Part shown: piece by piece, positions 1-9,291 of the stretch
Layout: the number at the start of each line of letters is the position of its first letter
Numbering within the stretch: the first letter of the stretch is position 1
Assembly (NCBI RefSeq): GCF_900188235.1
Contig: NZ_FZNT01000002.1
Coordinates: 62,001 to 126,000, forward strand
Origin: Lutibacter agarilyticus
GTDB lineage: Bacteria > Bacteroidota > Bacteroidia > Flavobacteriales > Flavobacteriaceae
Direction: 5' to 3'
DNA length: 64,000 bases
The notes under the pieces: model-generated
Told to the model about the DNA's origin: nothing
Seen by the model: the letters and a program-made list of their open reading frames with translations, nothing else
Databases searched by the model: none
Position numbers and translations under genes: made by a program

Positions 1-303
1 AGACCTGAGTTGGTTATAAAAACACGCGAACCTAACCCTAGCGGTGAAGGTGAAGTTGAAGCTCCAATTGTTATCATTGATAAAATTGAAGCTGAACTAG
101 ATAAACTTATTATTTTAAAGGAGCATAAAAAGATTATTTTAAACACACATCCTTTTATAGCTGCTTATTTAAAAAAAGGCATACCATCCATTCAACAAAA
201 ATGGTTTGCTAAATACAAAAAGTGGATTAAAATTTTACCAAGAGATGCTTACCAATATTTAAGATTTGACTTTACCGATAATTCTGGTAAATTACTTAAA
301 TAG
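1..303 (+). CDS. Ribonuclease G/E family protein, C-terminal part (5' end outside the window)
   Basis: The reading frame is open from the first base and ends at TAG 301-303, so only the last 100 residues are seen. The stretch with VEAPIVIIDKIE, the conserved HPFIAAYL segment and the closing IPRDAYQYL segment match the C-terminus of Bacteroidota RNase G/E, an S1-domain endoribonuclease that cleaves single-stranded RNA in rRNA maturation and mRNA turnover. The catalytic domain lies upstream of the window. A TTG near position 10 is an internal codon, not a start. The gene converges on the phospholipase gene and shares a terminator hairpin with it. The family call is from recognition of the C-terminal pattern only. 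Confidence 0.8.
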   Translation, partial: RPELVIKTREPNPSGEGEVEAPIVIIDKIEAELDKLIILKEHKKIILNTHPFIAAYLKKGIPSIQQKWFAKYKKWIKILPRDAYQYLRFDFTDNSGKLLK

Positions 304-324
304 GCAATAAACAATATCTATAAA

Positions 325-353
325 AGTCCTGCTTTATTGCAGGGCTTTTTTTT
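325..353 (+). terminator. Rho-independent terminator of the RNase G/E gene, possibly bidirectional
   Basis: The stem AGTCCTGC / GCAGGGCT (one G-T pair) has a 6-nt loop and is followed by a run of eight T. On the other strand the stem is followed by four T, so it may also stop the convergent phospholipase transcript, whose stop codon touches the hairpin. Confidence 0.8.
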
Positions 354-2568
354 AAAACCAAAACCCAACATTAAAATACCAATAATTTTCTTTATGGTCT
401 GGAGACCAAGCGTAATGTATTTCAACGGGTCCTAGGAATGTTTCTACTCCGTACCCAGCCATATATCCAGATTTGGTGTTTTCAAACAACCTTCCTTCAT
501 TAAACAAATCATTCTCCACCCTTGCAAAATTTCCTACTAAGGAAATATAGTTTTTTGGTATAAACTCATACCTTGCTGTTAAACCCGATCTTAAAAAAGC
601 ATCTTCATTTAATTCAGAAAAATCGTACCCGTAAAAAGGTATAAAATTATTAATAAAATTTTCACCATAACCACCCACATTATAATCTAGCGCTCTGTTG
701 TCATTTTTCCCAATGGTAAAGCCTGCTTGAGATATAAAGTGAAAAGTTAACCTATCAAAAAAAGTAAAGGCTATACCAAAATCAGCTTTAAGCTGTGAGA
801 AAGGACTGAAATTTTTATTATAATTTGTTGACGTTACGTAATATAACATACCTGCATCTAAAAATATACCTTCCTTAGGAAAATAACTTTTATCATACGT
901 GTCAAATTTTATATATCCTAAAAAATTTAAATAACTGGACTTGTCAAAATAAAATTTCCCATTGTTACTTGTACTAGGTTGCCCAAATAATTCTGAAATA
1001 GTTTCTGTATCTGCAACCAACCTTTTAAATTCTATACCTGCACCAATTGCAAATTTTCTACTAAAAACTGTTTGCACATAAGCCTGATTGGTAAAATCTT
1101 CATAATTTAAATTAATTTTACTGGCTTCAACATCTTCAAATTTCACATTTGAATTGAAATTATTATACCTAAACCTTAAACCAAAACTCCAATAAAAACC
1201 ATTGTCAATAAAATAATTGATATTGTATCTTAAATTGTCACCTAAAATTAAATCTGCTGAAAATATATCATTCTTAAACAATAAGTGTTTAGAAGTAAAG
1301 TTTACTAAAACTCCTGTTTTATATAAATCATCATAATGAATACCTAACTTTAGATAATCCTTAATATCGGTTTCTTTTACACTAAATTTAACGGTATTCC
1401 CAGTGCCATTTTCATCAATTTCATATTGTATCAATTCAAAATTGTCTGTAGAAGATAAATTATCAATACTCTCTACTAACCGTTTATAACTTGTAGAATC
1501 TTTCTTTTTTAAATTTAACTTCCCTAAAATATAGGCTCGTGTATAGTGCTTGTTTCCTGTTATTTGTATTTCAGAAATATGAATTTTTTTAAAATAATCT
1601 TTTTTAATGGTTAAAAACTCCTTTTTAATTTGACGCTTCGCAATGGCTCTAAATACATCCATATTAGCCAAACCAACAGAGTCACCTTGTTGCATTATTT
1701 CTTCTGCTTTATCAAATGAAACTACTGCATAATTATCAAGATTAGGCTTTAACAACACATCTACTTTTTTATGTTTATCTTCCAATGTTTTATACATTTG
1801 AAAACCTACTATTTGGTTCAATATTTTTAATGCCGAATTTAACTGCTCTTTATCATTTAAACCACTTTGAATATCTACACCAATAATTATATCAGCGCCC
1901 ATGGCCTTTACCTCATCAACAGGGAAGTTATTTACAACACCTCCATCAGTTAATAACTTCCCATTAATTTCAACAGGAGCTAACAATGTTGGAAAAGACC
2001 CACTTGCTTTCATTGCCAAAGGCAAAGAACCTTTATCTAAAACCACCTGCTTACCAGTTTCTAAATCAGTTGCTATACATAAAAAAGGAATTGGAAGTTC
2101 GTTAAAATTGTGTATTTCTCCTACGTGTTGAGTTAATTTCGAAAATAAATTAAGTACATTTTGCCCTTCAGAAATTGCAACAGGAATACCAACACTTCTT
2201 TTTCTTATAGGCAAAGTTAATGCGTATTTTTCACCATCCTCCTTTTCGTAAAAAGGTTTTGATTTACGGGGAGAATCGTTAGATAAAATAGTTTCGTAAT
2301 TTATAGATTTAACAATAGAATCTAACTCTGAAGCTTTGTAGCCTGAAGCATACAAAGCCCCAACAATTGCTCCCATACTTGTTCCTCCAATATAATCAAT
2401 TCGCACACCTGCTTCTTCCAATGCCTTTAAAATCGAAATATGCGCAAAACCTTTGGCCCCACCTCCACTTAAAACCACACCAACTTTAACATCTTTTTTT
2501 TCAACAATTTCTTGTGAAAAAGCGATGTGAAAGCAGCATAAAAAGAATATGATGGCTAACCTTTTCAT
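352..2568 (-). CDS. Patatin-like phospholipase with C-terminal outer-membrane barrel (surface-antigen type)
   Basis: This 738-residue protein begins with a signal peptide (about residues 1-18, ending AFS-Q). The patatin hydrolase domain follows: oxyanion loop GGGAKG at 35-40, nucleophile Ser64 in GTSMG, and catalytic Asp208 in the DGG motif. The rest, from about residue 330, reads as a POTRA-like segment and a beta barrel of the bacterial surface antigen (BamA/Omp85-like) type, ending in an aromatic Phe. This is the PlpD-like architecture, in which the barrel carries a lipolytic domain to the outer membrane. The gene lies 2 bp after uvrC and is probably co-transcribed with it. The lipid substrate is not evident. 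Confidence 0.88.
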   Translation of the reverse strand: MKRLAIIFFLCCFHIAFSQEIVEKKDVKVGVVLSGGGAKGFAHISILKALEEAGVRIDYIGGTSMGAIVGALYASGYKASELDSIVKSINYETILSNDSPRKSKPFYEKEDGEKYALTLPIRKRSVGIPVAISEGQNVLNLFSKLTQHVGEIHNFNELPIPFLCIATDLETGKQVVLDKGSLPLAMKASGSFPTLLAPVEINGKLLTDGGVVNNFPVDEVKAMGADIIIGVDIQSGLNDKEQLNSALKILNQIVGFQMYKTLEDKHKKVDVLLKPNLDNYAVVSFDKAEEIMQQGDSVGLANMDVFRAIAKRQIKKEFLTIKKDYFKKIHISEIQITGNKHYTRAYILGKLNLKKKDSTSYKRLVESIDNLSSTDNFELIQYEIDENGTGNTVKFSVKETDIKDYLKLGIHYDDLYKTGVLVNFTSKHLLFKNDIFSADLILGDNLRYNINYFIDNGFYWSFGLRFRYNNFNSNVKFEDVEASKINLNYEDFTNQAYVQTVFSRKFAIGAGIEFKRLVADTETISELFGQPSTSNNGKFYFDKSSYLNFLGYIKFDTYDKSYFPKEGIFLDAGMLYYVTSTNYNKNFSPFSQLKADFGIAFTFFDRLTFHFISQAGFTIGKNDNRALDYNVGGYGENFINNFIPFYGYDFSELNEDAFLRSGLTARYEFIPKNYISLVGNFARVENDLFNEGRLFENTKSGYMAGYGVETFLGPVEIHYAWSPDHKENYWYFNVGFWF

Positions 2569-2570
2569 TA

Positions 2571-4358
2571 TTATTTTTTCATTTGAAAATAATTATAAAC
2601 TTTTAGTGCTCTTGAATTTCCTACTACTTTTTCTAAATCGTTAAATGAAGCTAAAGAAACTCTTTTTGTTGACTTAAAATGTTTTAATAAAGATACAACA
2701 GTTTGTTTACCAATCCCAGAAATTTGCTCTAACTCATTATTTAAAGCACTTTTACTGCGCTTATTTCTATGGTGTGTTATACCAAAACGGTGTGCTTCAT
2801 TTCTTAATTGTTGAATAATTTTTAAGCTTTCAGATTTTTTATCTAAGTACAACGGCACTGGATCATTCGGGTAAAATATTTCTTCTAAGCGTTTTGCAAT
2901 TCCAATAATTGCAATTTTATCTCTCAAGCCTAATATGTCTAAACTCTTTAATGCAGAAGATAATTGTCCTTTTCCACCGTCTATTACAATTAACTGGGGT
3001 AAGTCCTGCCCTTCTTCTTGCAAACGTTTATAACGTCTAAAAACAACTTCTTCCATAGAAGCAAAATCATCTGGACCTTCAACTGTTTTTATATTGAAAT
3101 TTCGATACTCTTTTTTACTTGGTTTTCCGTTTCTAAACACCACACAAGCAGCAACGGGGTGTGTACCTTGAATGTTTGAATTATCAAAACATTCTATATG
3201 CCGTGGTTGTTTAATTAAACCTAAATCCTTTTGCATTTGCTCCATTATACGGTTAACATGCCTTTCTGGATCTACAATTTTTATTTGCTTTAACTTATCT
3301 TGCCTAAAGTATTTTGCATTTCTAATGCTTAACTCTACAATGCGTAATTTATCGCCTAATTTTGGTACTGTAACCTTTATATTTTCACCTAAATCAACTT
3401 TAAAAGGCACATAAATTTCTTTTGACTGAGAATTAAAACGTTGCCTAATTTCAATAATTGAAAGTTCTAATAATTGCTTATCACTTTCATCTAACTTCTT
3501 TTTAATTTCAGAAGTGTGTGATTGAATAATAGATCCGTTTGAAATTTTAAAAAAGTTAACATAACTATAGCTTTCATCTGAAACAATTGAAAACACATCA
3601 ACATTTGTAATAGACGGATTTACAACCGTTGATTTTGCTTGATAATTAGCCAATAAATCTATCTTTTCTTTAATTTTTTGCGCCTCTTCAAACTCTAAAT
3701 TGTTTGCAAAACGCATCATTAATTCTTGAAAAGAAATTATGGCGTCTTTAAAATTTCCTTTTACAATATTTCGAATTGCAGCAATATCTTTATTGTAATC
3801 TTCTTCAGTTTGCAAACCTTCACAAGGTCCTTTACAGTTTCCAATATGATAATCTAAGCATACACTATATTTTCCGGTTGCAACATTTTTTTCACTTAAA
3901 TCAAAATTACAAGACCGCAATAAATACAATTCCTTAATTAAATCTAACAAGGCTTTAGCAGTTCTAACTGAGGTATACGGTCCATAATATTCTGAGCCAT
4001 CTTTGATCACATTTCGGGTTAAAAACAACCGTGGAAAACGTTCTTTTTTAATACAAATCCACGGGTAGGTTTTGTCATCTTTCAGCATCACATTATATCG
4101 TGGCTGATATTTTTTAATCAAATTATTTTCCAACAACAAGGCATCGGTTTCCGTATTTACAACAATGTGTTTTATATTGGCTATTTTTTTAACCAGCACT
4201 CTTGTTTTGCCGTCATCGTGCGTTTTGTTGAAATATGAAGCGACACGTTTTTTTAAATTTTTGGCTTTACCAACGTATATTATAACATTATCCTTATCAA
4301 AATATTGATAAACACCTGGTTGATTTGGGAGTGATTTTATTTGTACTTCTAATTCCAA
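2571..4358 (-). CDS. uvrC: Excinuclease ABC subunit C
   Basis: UvrC makes the dual incisions 3' and 5' of lesions in nucleotide excision repair, working with the UvrA/UvrB complex. The 595-residue protein starts with the GIY-YIG nuclease domain (GVYQYF at 15-20, YVGKAKNLKKR at 28-38), has a UVR motif around 205-235, the RNase H-like domain with CFDNSNIQG near residue 390, and a C-terminal helix-hairpin-helix region (ISGIGKQTVVSLL). Length and order match the family. It is first in a two-gene unit with the patatin gene and diverges from the PLP decarboxylase. Confidence 0.97.
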   Translation of the reverse strand: MELEVQIKSLPNQPGVYQYFDKDNVIIYVGKAKNLKKRVASYFNKTHDDGKTRVLVKKIANIKHIVVNTETDALLLENNLIKKYQPRYNVMLKDDKTYPWICIKKERFPRLFLTRNVIKDGSEYYGPYTSVRTAKALLDLIKELYLLRSCNFDLSEKNVATGKYSVCLDYHIGNCKGPCEGLQTEEDYNKDIAAIRNIVKGNFKDAIISFQELMMRFANNLEFEEAQKIKEKIDLLANYQAKSTVVNPSITNVDVFSIVSDESYSYVNFFKISNGSIIQSHTSEIKKKLDESDKQLLELSIIEIRQRFNSQSKEIYVPFKVDLGENIKVTVPKLGDKLRIVELSIRNAKYFRQDKLKQIKIVDPERHVNRIMEQMQKDLGLIKQPRHIECFDNSNIQGTHPVAACVVFRNGKPSKKEYRNFNIKTVEGPDDFASMEEVVFRRYKRLQEEGQDLPQLIVIDGGKGQLSSALKSLDILGLRDKIAIIGIAKRLEEIFYPNDPVPLYLDKKSESLKIIQQLRNEAHRFGITHHRNKRSKSALNNELEQISGIGKQTVVSLLKHFKSTKRVSLASFNDLEKVVGNSRALKVYNYFQMKK

Positions 4359-4455
4359 TGTAAATTTCTATTTAAAGAATAAAAATAATCTTTTTATTTA
4401 ACTTATTATTATACAAACCAGACGTTTAAAAACTATTATTCTAACAAAAATTATG

Positions 4456-4463
4456 TAATTTTG
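4456..4463 (+). promoter_or_regulatory. Bacteroidota -7 box for the PLP decarboxylase gene
   Basis: TAATTTTG fits TAnnTTTG and lies 62 nt before the ATG. I see no convincing -33 TTTG at 19-21 bp upstream, so the call rests on the -7 box and position. Confidence 0.5.
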
Positions 4464-4525
4464 CGAAAAACTTAAAAAACACACTTTTTAAACGGTTATT
4501 TTATATATAATACAAAATAAGACAC

Positions 4526-5773
4526 ATGAAATATTGGAAAAAATTATCGAGACCCCAATTAATAAAAAAAATTGATACCGCTTTAGAATCAACAGTAGAC
4601 TTTGAAAGCAGTAGGTATTTAGGGTATCCGGTTTCTCATTTAGATGAAAACGTTTTTAATACTAGCGGAACTTCTTTAGACAATGCCCCTATTTTAAAAT
4701 CTTTTATTGCCAATCCAAATAATATTGGCTGCCATACTTTAGGTAAAAGTGAAGAGGCTTTTAAAGGTTCACAAGAATTAGAAAAAGAGGTAATTCGAGT
4801 GTTAGCTGTTGATATTTTTAAAGCCAAAGAAGATGAATATGATGGGTATATTGCTACCGGTGGAACTGAAGCAAATATTCAAGCATTATGGGTTTATAGA
4901 AATTTATTCAAAAAAGAATTCAATGCTAGCTTAGATGAAATGGTGATTTTATCTTCTGAAGATACACACTACTCAGTTCATAAAGGTTCAAATTTATTAA
5001 GTGTAGAAAATGTTTCAATTCCTGTAGATTTTAATTCGAGAGAAATCATTGCTTCAGCATTAGATACCATTGTTGGTAAATTAGCTTCCGAAGGAAAAAA
5101 ATACTTTATGGTGATTTCAAATATGGCAACTACCATGTTTGGATCTGTTGATAATCCAGATGTGTATGCTGAAATTCTAACAAAACACAACGTTAACTTT
5201 AAAATTCATGTAGATGGTGCTTTTGGCGGATTTATTTACCCAATTACCAATAAACAATCTACCATTAATTTTGAAAATCCAAATGTAACATCCATCACTA
5301 TTGATGCACATAAAATGCTACAAGCACCTTACGGAACTGGTGTATTTTTATGCCGAAAAGGTTACATTGAAAATGTATTAACAAAGGAAGCTCAATACGT
5401 TGACGGAATGGATTTAACACTCTCTGGAAGCCGATCAGGTGCAAACGCCATTGCTGTTTGGATGATTTTATTTAGTTACGGGTATTATGGTTGGTTCGAA
5501 AAAATAAACACTTTAATACTAAGAACCGAGTGGCTTTGTGATCAATTAAACACTTTAAATGTAGCCTACTTTAGAGACCCTTTTATGAATATTGTAACGA
5601 TAAAATCAAGCTATGTTCCTGAAGATTTAGCACATCAATTTGGATTGGTGCCTGATACGCACGACGGTGAAAATAGCTGGTACAAAGTAATTGTAATGGA
5701 TCACGTTGAAATTGATGATTTATTAAAATTTGTGGAAGAGTTAAAAGTTTCTCAATTGCAAAAGATTAATTAA
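4526..5773 (+). CDS. Pyridoxal-phosphate-dependent decarboxylase (group II amino acid decarboxylase family)
   Basis: The 415-residue protein has the fold-type I PLP pattern: TGGTEAN near residue 112, the DGAFGG segment near 230, and the Schiff-base lysine Lys263 in DAHKM followed by PYGTG. Group II decarboxylases remove the alpha-carboxyl of an amino acid such as histidine, glutamate, tyrosine or a diamine. Flavobacterial members are often annotated only as aspartate aminotransferase-family or histidine-decarboxylase-like proteins, and the substrate cannot be read from sequence. It stands alone between divergent uvrC and the convergent arsenic operon and ends in a strong hairpin. Confidence 0.82.
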   Translation: MKYWKKLSRPQLIKKIDTALESTVDFESSRYLGYPVSHLDENVFNTSGTSLDNAPILKSFIANPNNIGCHTLGKSEEAFKGSQELEKEVIRVLAVDIFKAKEDEYDGYIATGGTEANIQALWVYRNLFKKEFNASLDEMVILSSEDTHYSVHKGSNLLSVENVSIPVDFNSREIIASALDTIVGKLASEGKKYFMVISNMATTMFGSVDNPDVYAEILTKHNVNFKIHVDGAFGGFIYPITNKQSTINFENPNVTSITIDAHKMLQAPYGTGVFLCRKGYIENVLTKEAQYVDGMDLTLSGSRSGANAIAVWMILFSYGYYGWFEKINTLILRTEWLCDQLNTLNVAYFRDPFMNIVTIKSSYVPEDLAHQFGLVPDTHDGENSWYKVIVMDHVEIDDLLKFVEELKVSQLQKIN

Positions 5774-5779
5774 AAATTT

Positions 5780-5833
5780 AATTTATATCCTAAAAAAGCC
5801 CGCTTTAAAGCGGGCTTTTTTAGGATATAAATT
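5780..5833. terminator. Perfect 54-nt palindromic bidirectional terminator
   Basis: Two 27-nt arms (5780-5806 and 5807-5833) are exact reverse complements with no spacer. The core GCCCGC/GCGGGC is flanked by A6 and T6 tracts, so both strands show a GC stem followed by U6. It separates the converging PLP decarboxylase and the last ars operon gene. Confidence 0.92.
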
Positions 5834-5851
5834 CCTATATTTTCAAACTCA

Positions 5852-6565
5852 CTATTTACTATAAACCCCAGAAAATATGAGCACATAATACATTCCTGTT
5901 AAAATAAACACAATACCTGCAACCATTCGCATCCACTTTTCAATGGTTTTTATTTTATTATAAAACAAACCAATGCTACCGGTAGCAAAAGCTAATAAAT
6001 AGGTAAAAAGTAGTACCGGTAAACCGGTTCCAACAGCAAACACAATAGGTAAATACAATCCTTCAACGCTAGAGATTGTCATTGGAATTAACATTCCAAA
6101 ATACAAAGCACCACTATACGGACAAAAAGCCAACGCAAATATTGCTCCTATAACAAATGAACCTAAGATACCTTTGTCAGAAAATTTATGCGATAGTTTT
6201 TCAGTAAAATTACTTTTTCCTAGAAAGTTTAGTTTAATAACGTTCAACATAATTAAACCAATAACAATTAATAAAGGACCTAAATATTTTTCTCCATTTT
6301 GTTGAAAAAACTTCGCAATATGAAATTTACTCACTCCAAAATATAAAATCAGCCCAATTAAAGTATAGCTAAAAGCTCTTCCCAAGGAATACATAATTCC
6401 GCTTAAAAAAACTTTCTTTTTACTACTTATATTTTTTGAAATAAATGCTGTTGCCGTAATATTTGTAGCCAAAGGACACGGACTAATAGCCGTCATTAAT
6501 CCCAAAACAAAAGCTGACAAAATTGGAATGTTATAATTTTCTAGAAGTGCTTTTAGAAATTCCAT
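5852..6565 (-). CDS. arsG: ArsG-family aromatic arsenical efflux permease (DsbD/CcdA-like membrane protein)
   Basis: The 237-residue protein is almost entirely hydrophobic, with about six membrane segments. It has two Cys-Pro motifs, Cys30-Pro31 (AISPCPL) and Cys148-Pro149 (AFCPYSG), the arrangement of the DsbD/CcdA transmembrane family. In arsEFG-type operons a protein of this type exports aromatic aminobenzyl-arsenicals after nitro-group reduction. The start ATG directly follows the TAA of the ArsF-like gene with no spacer, so the two are coupled. It is the last gene of the operon. A plain DsbD/CcdA electron-transfer role is the alternative; context favours arsenical export. Confidence 0.75.
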   Translation of the reverse strand: MEFLKALLENYNIPILSAFVLGLMTAISPCPLATNITATAFISKNISSKKKVFLSGIMYSLGRAFSYTLIGLILYFGVSKFHIAKFFQQNGEKYLGPLLIVIGLIMLNVIKLNFLGKSNFTEKLSHKFSDKGILGSFVIGAIFALAFCPYSGALYFGMLIPMTISSVEGLYLPIVFAVGTGLPVLLFTYLLAFATGSIGLFYNKIKTIEKWMRMVAGIVFILTGMYYVLIFSGVYSK

Positions 6566-6997
6566 TTAGATTTTTGCTAACTCAGCTTCAAGTTTAGATT
6601 TCAATTCGGCAGAAAATTCTTCTTGGTTATTTCCGCTCATAAAGGCAAATTCAGTTAAATCAATTTGAGTTTCTTTTCCTTCAACTATTACATTTAAAAA
6701 CAACGATGTACCAGTTGCTTCAAACTTTTCAGCAATTTTAACGTTTTCTTCCTCATCAACATTCACTGTTTTAAAAGTAATTTTTTGAGCTGTTAATTCC
6801 TTTGAAAAATAAGTATCTAATGTATATTTTGTATTTGCTTCAATGGCGTTGCAAGTCATACAACGATGTGTTGAGTGAAAATCAATCACTTCAATTTGAT
6901 TGGATAACTGTTCAACTTTTTTGGTTTCTTTTTGAGCTTTTTCTTTACACGAAAACAATAACCCAATTACTAAAACTAATAAACTTAACTTTTTCAT
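6566..6997 (-). CDS. arsF: ArsF-like thioredoxin-fold lipoprotein (nitroreductase subunit family)
   Basis: The 143-residue protein has a lipoprotein signal with the lipobox LLFSC (Cys17), a short linker and one thioredoxin-fold domain with a CMTC redox motif (Cys46, Cys49). It resembles ArsF-family proteins, which with ArsE support reduction of nitro groups on aromatic arsenicals such as roxarsone. It is expected on the periplasmic face of the inner membrane or in the outer membrane. It is adjacent to the ArsG-like gene and 16 nt after the permease gene. The family assignment is from recognition; the activity is inferred. Confidence 0.7.
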   Translation of the reverse strand: MKKLSLLVLVIGLLFSCKEKAQKETKKVEQLSNQIEVIDFHSTHRCMTCNAIEANTKYTLDTYFSKELTAQKITFKTVNVDEEENVKIAEKFEATGTSLFLNVIVEGKETQIDLTEFAFMSGNNQEEFSAELKSKLEAELAKI

Positions 6998-7013
6998 TTT
7001 TACTTTATTTATA

Positions 7014-7991
7014 TTAAAAAATTATATTAAAAACATAACCTGAAATTATAATGCACACGGTGACTACCGAAAAAAAGATTCCGATCAACTTAACGGTCAT
7101 TACTTTTTTTAACAACATAGCTTCAGGTAACGAAAGCCCTACAACTCCCATCATAAAAGCAATGGCTGTACCTAACGGAATTCCTTTTGCAACCAACACC
7201 TGAACAACGGGCAAAACACCTGAAGCTCCTGAATACATTGGCACTGCCAACAAAGCTGCTATGGGCACTGCAAACCAATTATCTTTACTTAAATACTGTT
7301 CAAAAAAACCTTCAGGAATATACCCGTGCATCAATCCACCAATAGCAATACCAACTATTACATACGGTAAAATTCCTTTTAAAATAGTTTTTGTTTCATT
7401 CCAAATTGAAGGTAATTTATCTTTAAATGAAGTGTGTTCAATTTCAAATTTTTGAGTTTCTTTTTTACTGTTTTCCAACACTTGTTGTACCCAAGGCGAC
7501 AGATATTTCTCCAATTTTAATTTTTGAAGAATAGCTCCTGAAATTGTTCCTAACAAAATACCACTCACCACATAAATTATGGTTGTTTTTATACCAAACA
7601 AACCTATAAACAAGCCAATTGCTACTTCATTTACCAAAGGTGAAGTTACCAAAAACGCAAAAGTAACTCCTAATGGAATTCCTCCTTTTACAAAACCAAT
7701 AAATAATGGAACAGATGAACACGAACAAAACGGAGTTACTACTCCAAATAAAGAAGCCATTAAATATTCAAATCCGTATAGTTTTTTACGCGATAAATAA
7801 TTACGGACTTTTTCAACCGGAAAGTAACTATTTACAATTCCCATAAAGAAAATAATTACAAACACCAACAGTACTATTTTAATAGTATCGTAAATAAAAA
7901 AGTTAAGTGCTTCGGTTAAATGTTTTCCTTCTTCTAGCTTGAAAACACTAAAAACCAACCAATCTGCTAACTGTTGAATCCAATCGAACAT
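7014..7991 (-). CDS. ArsP-like permease (DUF318 family)
   Basis: The 325-residue membrane protein carries the family signature TPFCSCSSVPLF (CSCSS near residues 88-92) and a second glycine/proline-rich repeat with PMYSGASGVLPV. DUF318 permeases include ArsP, which exports trivalent methylated and aromatic arsenicals, and a related branch proposed to export copper or zinc. Its place inside an ars operon supports an organoarsenical substrate. The cytoplasmic loop around residues 160-195 is charged. It starts 166 bp after acr3, and that spacer holds inverted repeats. Confidence 0.8.
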   Translation of the reverse strand: MFDWIQQLADWLVFSVFKLEEGKHLTEALNFFIYDTIKIVLLVFVIIFFMGIVNSYFPVEKVRNYLSRKKLYGFEYLMASLFGVVTPFCSCSSVPLFIGFVKGGIPLGVTFAFLVTSPLVNEVAIGLFIGLFGIKTTIIYVVSGILLGTISGAILQKLKLEKYLSPWVQQVLENSKKETQKFEIEHTSFKDKLPSIWNETKTILKGILPYVIVGIAIGGLMHGYIPEGFFEQYLSKDNWFAVPIAALLAVPMYSGASGVLPVVQVLVAKGIPLGTAIAFMMGVVGLSLPEAMLLKKVMTVKLIGIFFSVVTVCIIISGYVFNIIF

Positions 7992-8013
7992 TATTTTTTA
8001 TTTTTTTATGTTC

Positions 8014-8151
8014 CGTCACTTCGAGTGAAATTATTAAAACTACGTTTCTCGAAGTGATTCATAATTTAGTATCGAGAAGTCATTGTAGCAATCAATAAGT
8101 TCTCGATACAATTTTTCTACATTTCATTTTGAAAAATCACTCGAACTGACG
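8014..8151. repeat. Nested imperfect inverted repeat (REP-like) in the acr3/permease spacer
   Basis: Outer arms 8014-8028 (CGTCACTTCGAGTGA) and 8137-8151 match in 14 of 15 positions as reverse complements. An inner pair, GTATCGAGAA at 8069-8078 and its exact complement at 8100-8109, lies between them. TTCGAG-containing palindromes of this style are common mobile-repeat debris in Bacteroidota intergenic DNA. No coding frame is seen. Confidence 0.7.
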
Positions 8152-8157
8152 TAAAAA

Positions 8158-9192
8158 TTATTTAGAGTAATATTTTTTCTTCAACCACAATGAAATATGC
8201 ACCAAACCAATTAACACAGGCACCTCAACCAATGGCCCAATAACACCTGTAAATGCTTGTTGCGAATTAATTCCGAAGACTGCAATAGCAACAGCAATAG
8301 CTAACTCAAAATTGTTTCCTGTAGCTGTAAAAGCAACAGCTGCGTTTCGTTTATAATCTATTCCCATAACTTTCCCTGTAAAGAAACTCACAAAGAACAT
8401 TATCACAAAATAAATTACCAACGGTACCGCTATTTTAATTACATCAAAAGGAATTTCAACTATTAAATCGCCTTTTAAACTAAACATTAGCACAATAGTT
8501 GCTAATAATGCAATTAAAGTAATTGGCGAAATAAATGGAATAAATTTTCTGTTATACCAATCAATCCCTTTAAATTTCACCAAGTATTTTCTACTTAAAA
8601 AACCAGCTAAGAACGGAATTCCTAAATAAATAGCCACACTTTTTGCGACTTCGTAAATAGAAATTTGTACATCAAAACCTTCTAAACCAAAATAACCTGG
8701 CAACACTGTAATAAACAACCAAGCATAAAAACTATAGGTGAATATTTGAAAAACACTATTTAAGGCAACCAACGTAGCTGTATATTCTCTACTTGCACCA
8801 CCTAAATCGCTCCAAACAATAACCATTGCAATACACCTAGCCAAGCCAATTAAAATTAAACCCGACATATAACCTGGTTCATCTTTTAAAAAAACTACCG
8901 CCAATACAAACATTAAAATGGGCCCAACAATCCAATTTAAAAACAAGGAAATAGACATTAATTTAGTGTCTTTAAAAACCGTTGGAATTAAACTGTAATC
9001 AACTTTTGCTAGTGGCGGATACATCATTAAAATCAAGCCAATTGCTAGCGGAATATTTGTTGTACCAACCGAAAATGAATCGGTTACAGTAGCAATTTGT
9101 GGAAAAAAATAGCCCAAACTAACACCAATTGCCATTGCAAGAAATATCCAAAGAGTTAGAAAGCGGTCTAAAAATTTAAGTCTTTTTTTCAT
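8158..9192 (-). CDS. acr3: Arsenite efflux permease Acr3
   Basis: Acr3 exports arsenite from the cytoplasm. The 344-residue protein has about ten membrane helices and the conserved cysteine in GLARCIAMV (Cys120), essential in characterised Acr3 proteins, plus the conserved [12 protein letters not shown] segment near the C-terminus. It lies downstream of the arsenate reductase that supplies its substrate. Length is normal for the family. Confidence 0.93.
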   Translation of the reverse strand: MKKRLKFLDRFLTLWIFLAMAIGVSLGYFFPQIATVTDSFSVGTTNIPLAIGLILMMYPPLAKVDYSLIPTVFKDTKLMSISLFLNWIVGPILMFVLAVVFLKDEPGYMSGLILIGLARCIAMVIVWSDLGGASREYTATLVALNSVFQIFTYSFYAWLFITVLPGYFGLEGFDVQISIYEVAKSVAIYLGIPFLAGFLSRKYLVKFKGIDWYNRKFIPFISPITLIALLATIVLMFSLKGDLIVEIPFDVIKIAVPLVIYFVIMFFVSFFTGKVMGIDYKRNAAVAFTATGNNFELAIAVAIAVFGINSQQAFTGVIGPLVEVPVLIGLVHISLWLKKKYYSK

Positions 9193-9229
9193 TATGTATA
9201 TTTTATAGTATGATAAGATTCTGAAATAA

Positions 9230-9249
9230 CACTTCGACTTTGCTAAGTG
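9230..9249. repeat. Short TTCGAC-type palindromic repeat fragment
   Basis: The 20-nt segment begins CACTTCGAC and ends TAAGTG, with CACTT/AAGTG ends that can pair. It resembles fragments of the same repeat family as those in the neighbouring ars spacers. It lies between the arsenate reductase and acr3 genes. Confidence 0.4.
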
Positions 9250-9291
9250 ACCAATTCAAAATAATGTTTTCTAGCTTTTTTGAGTACTTAT

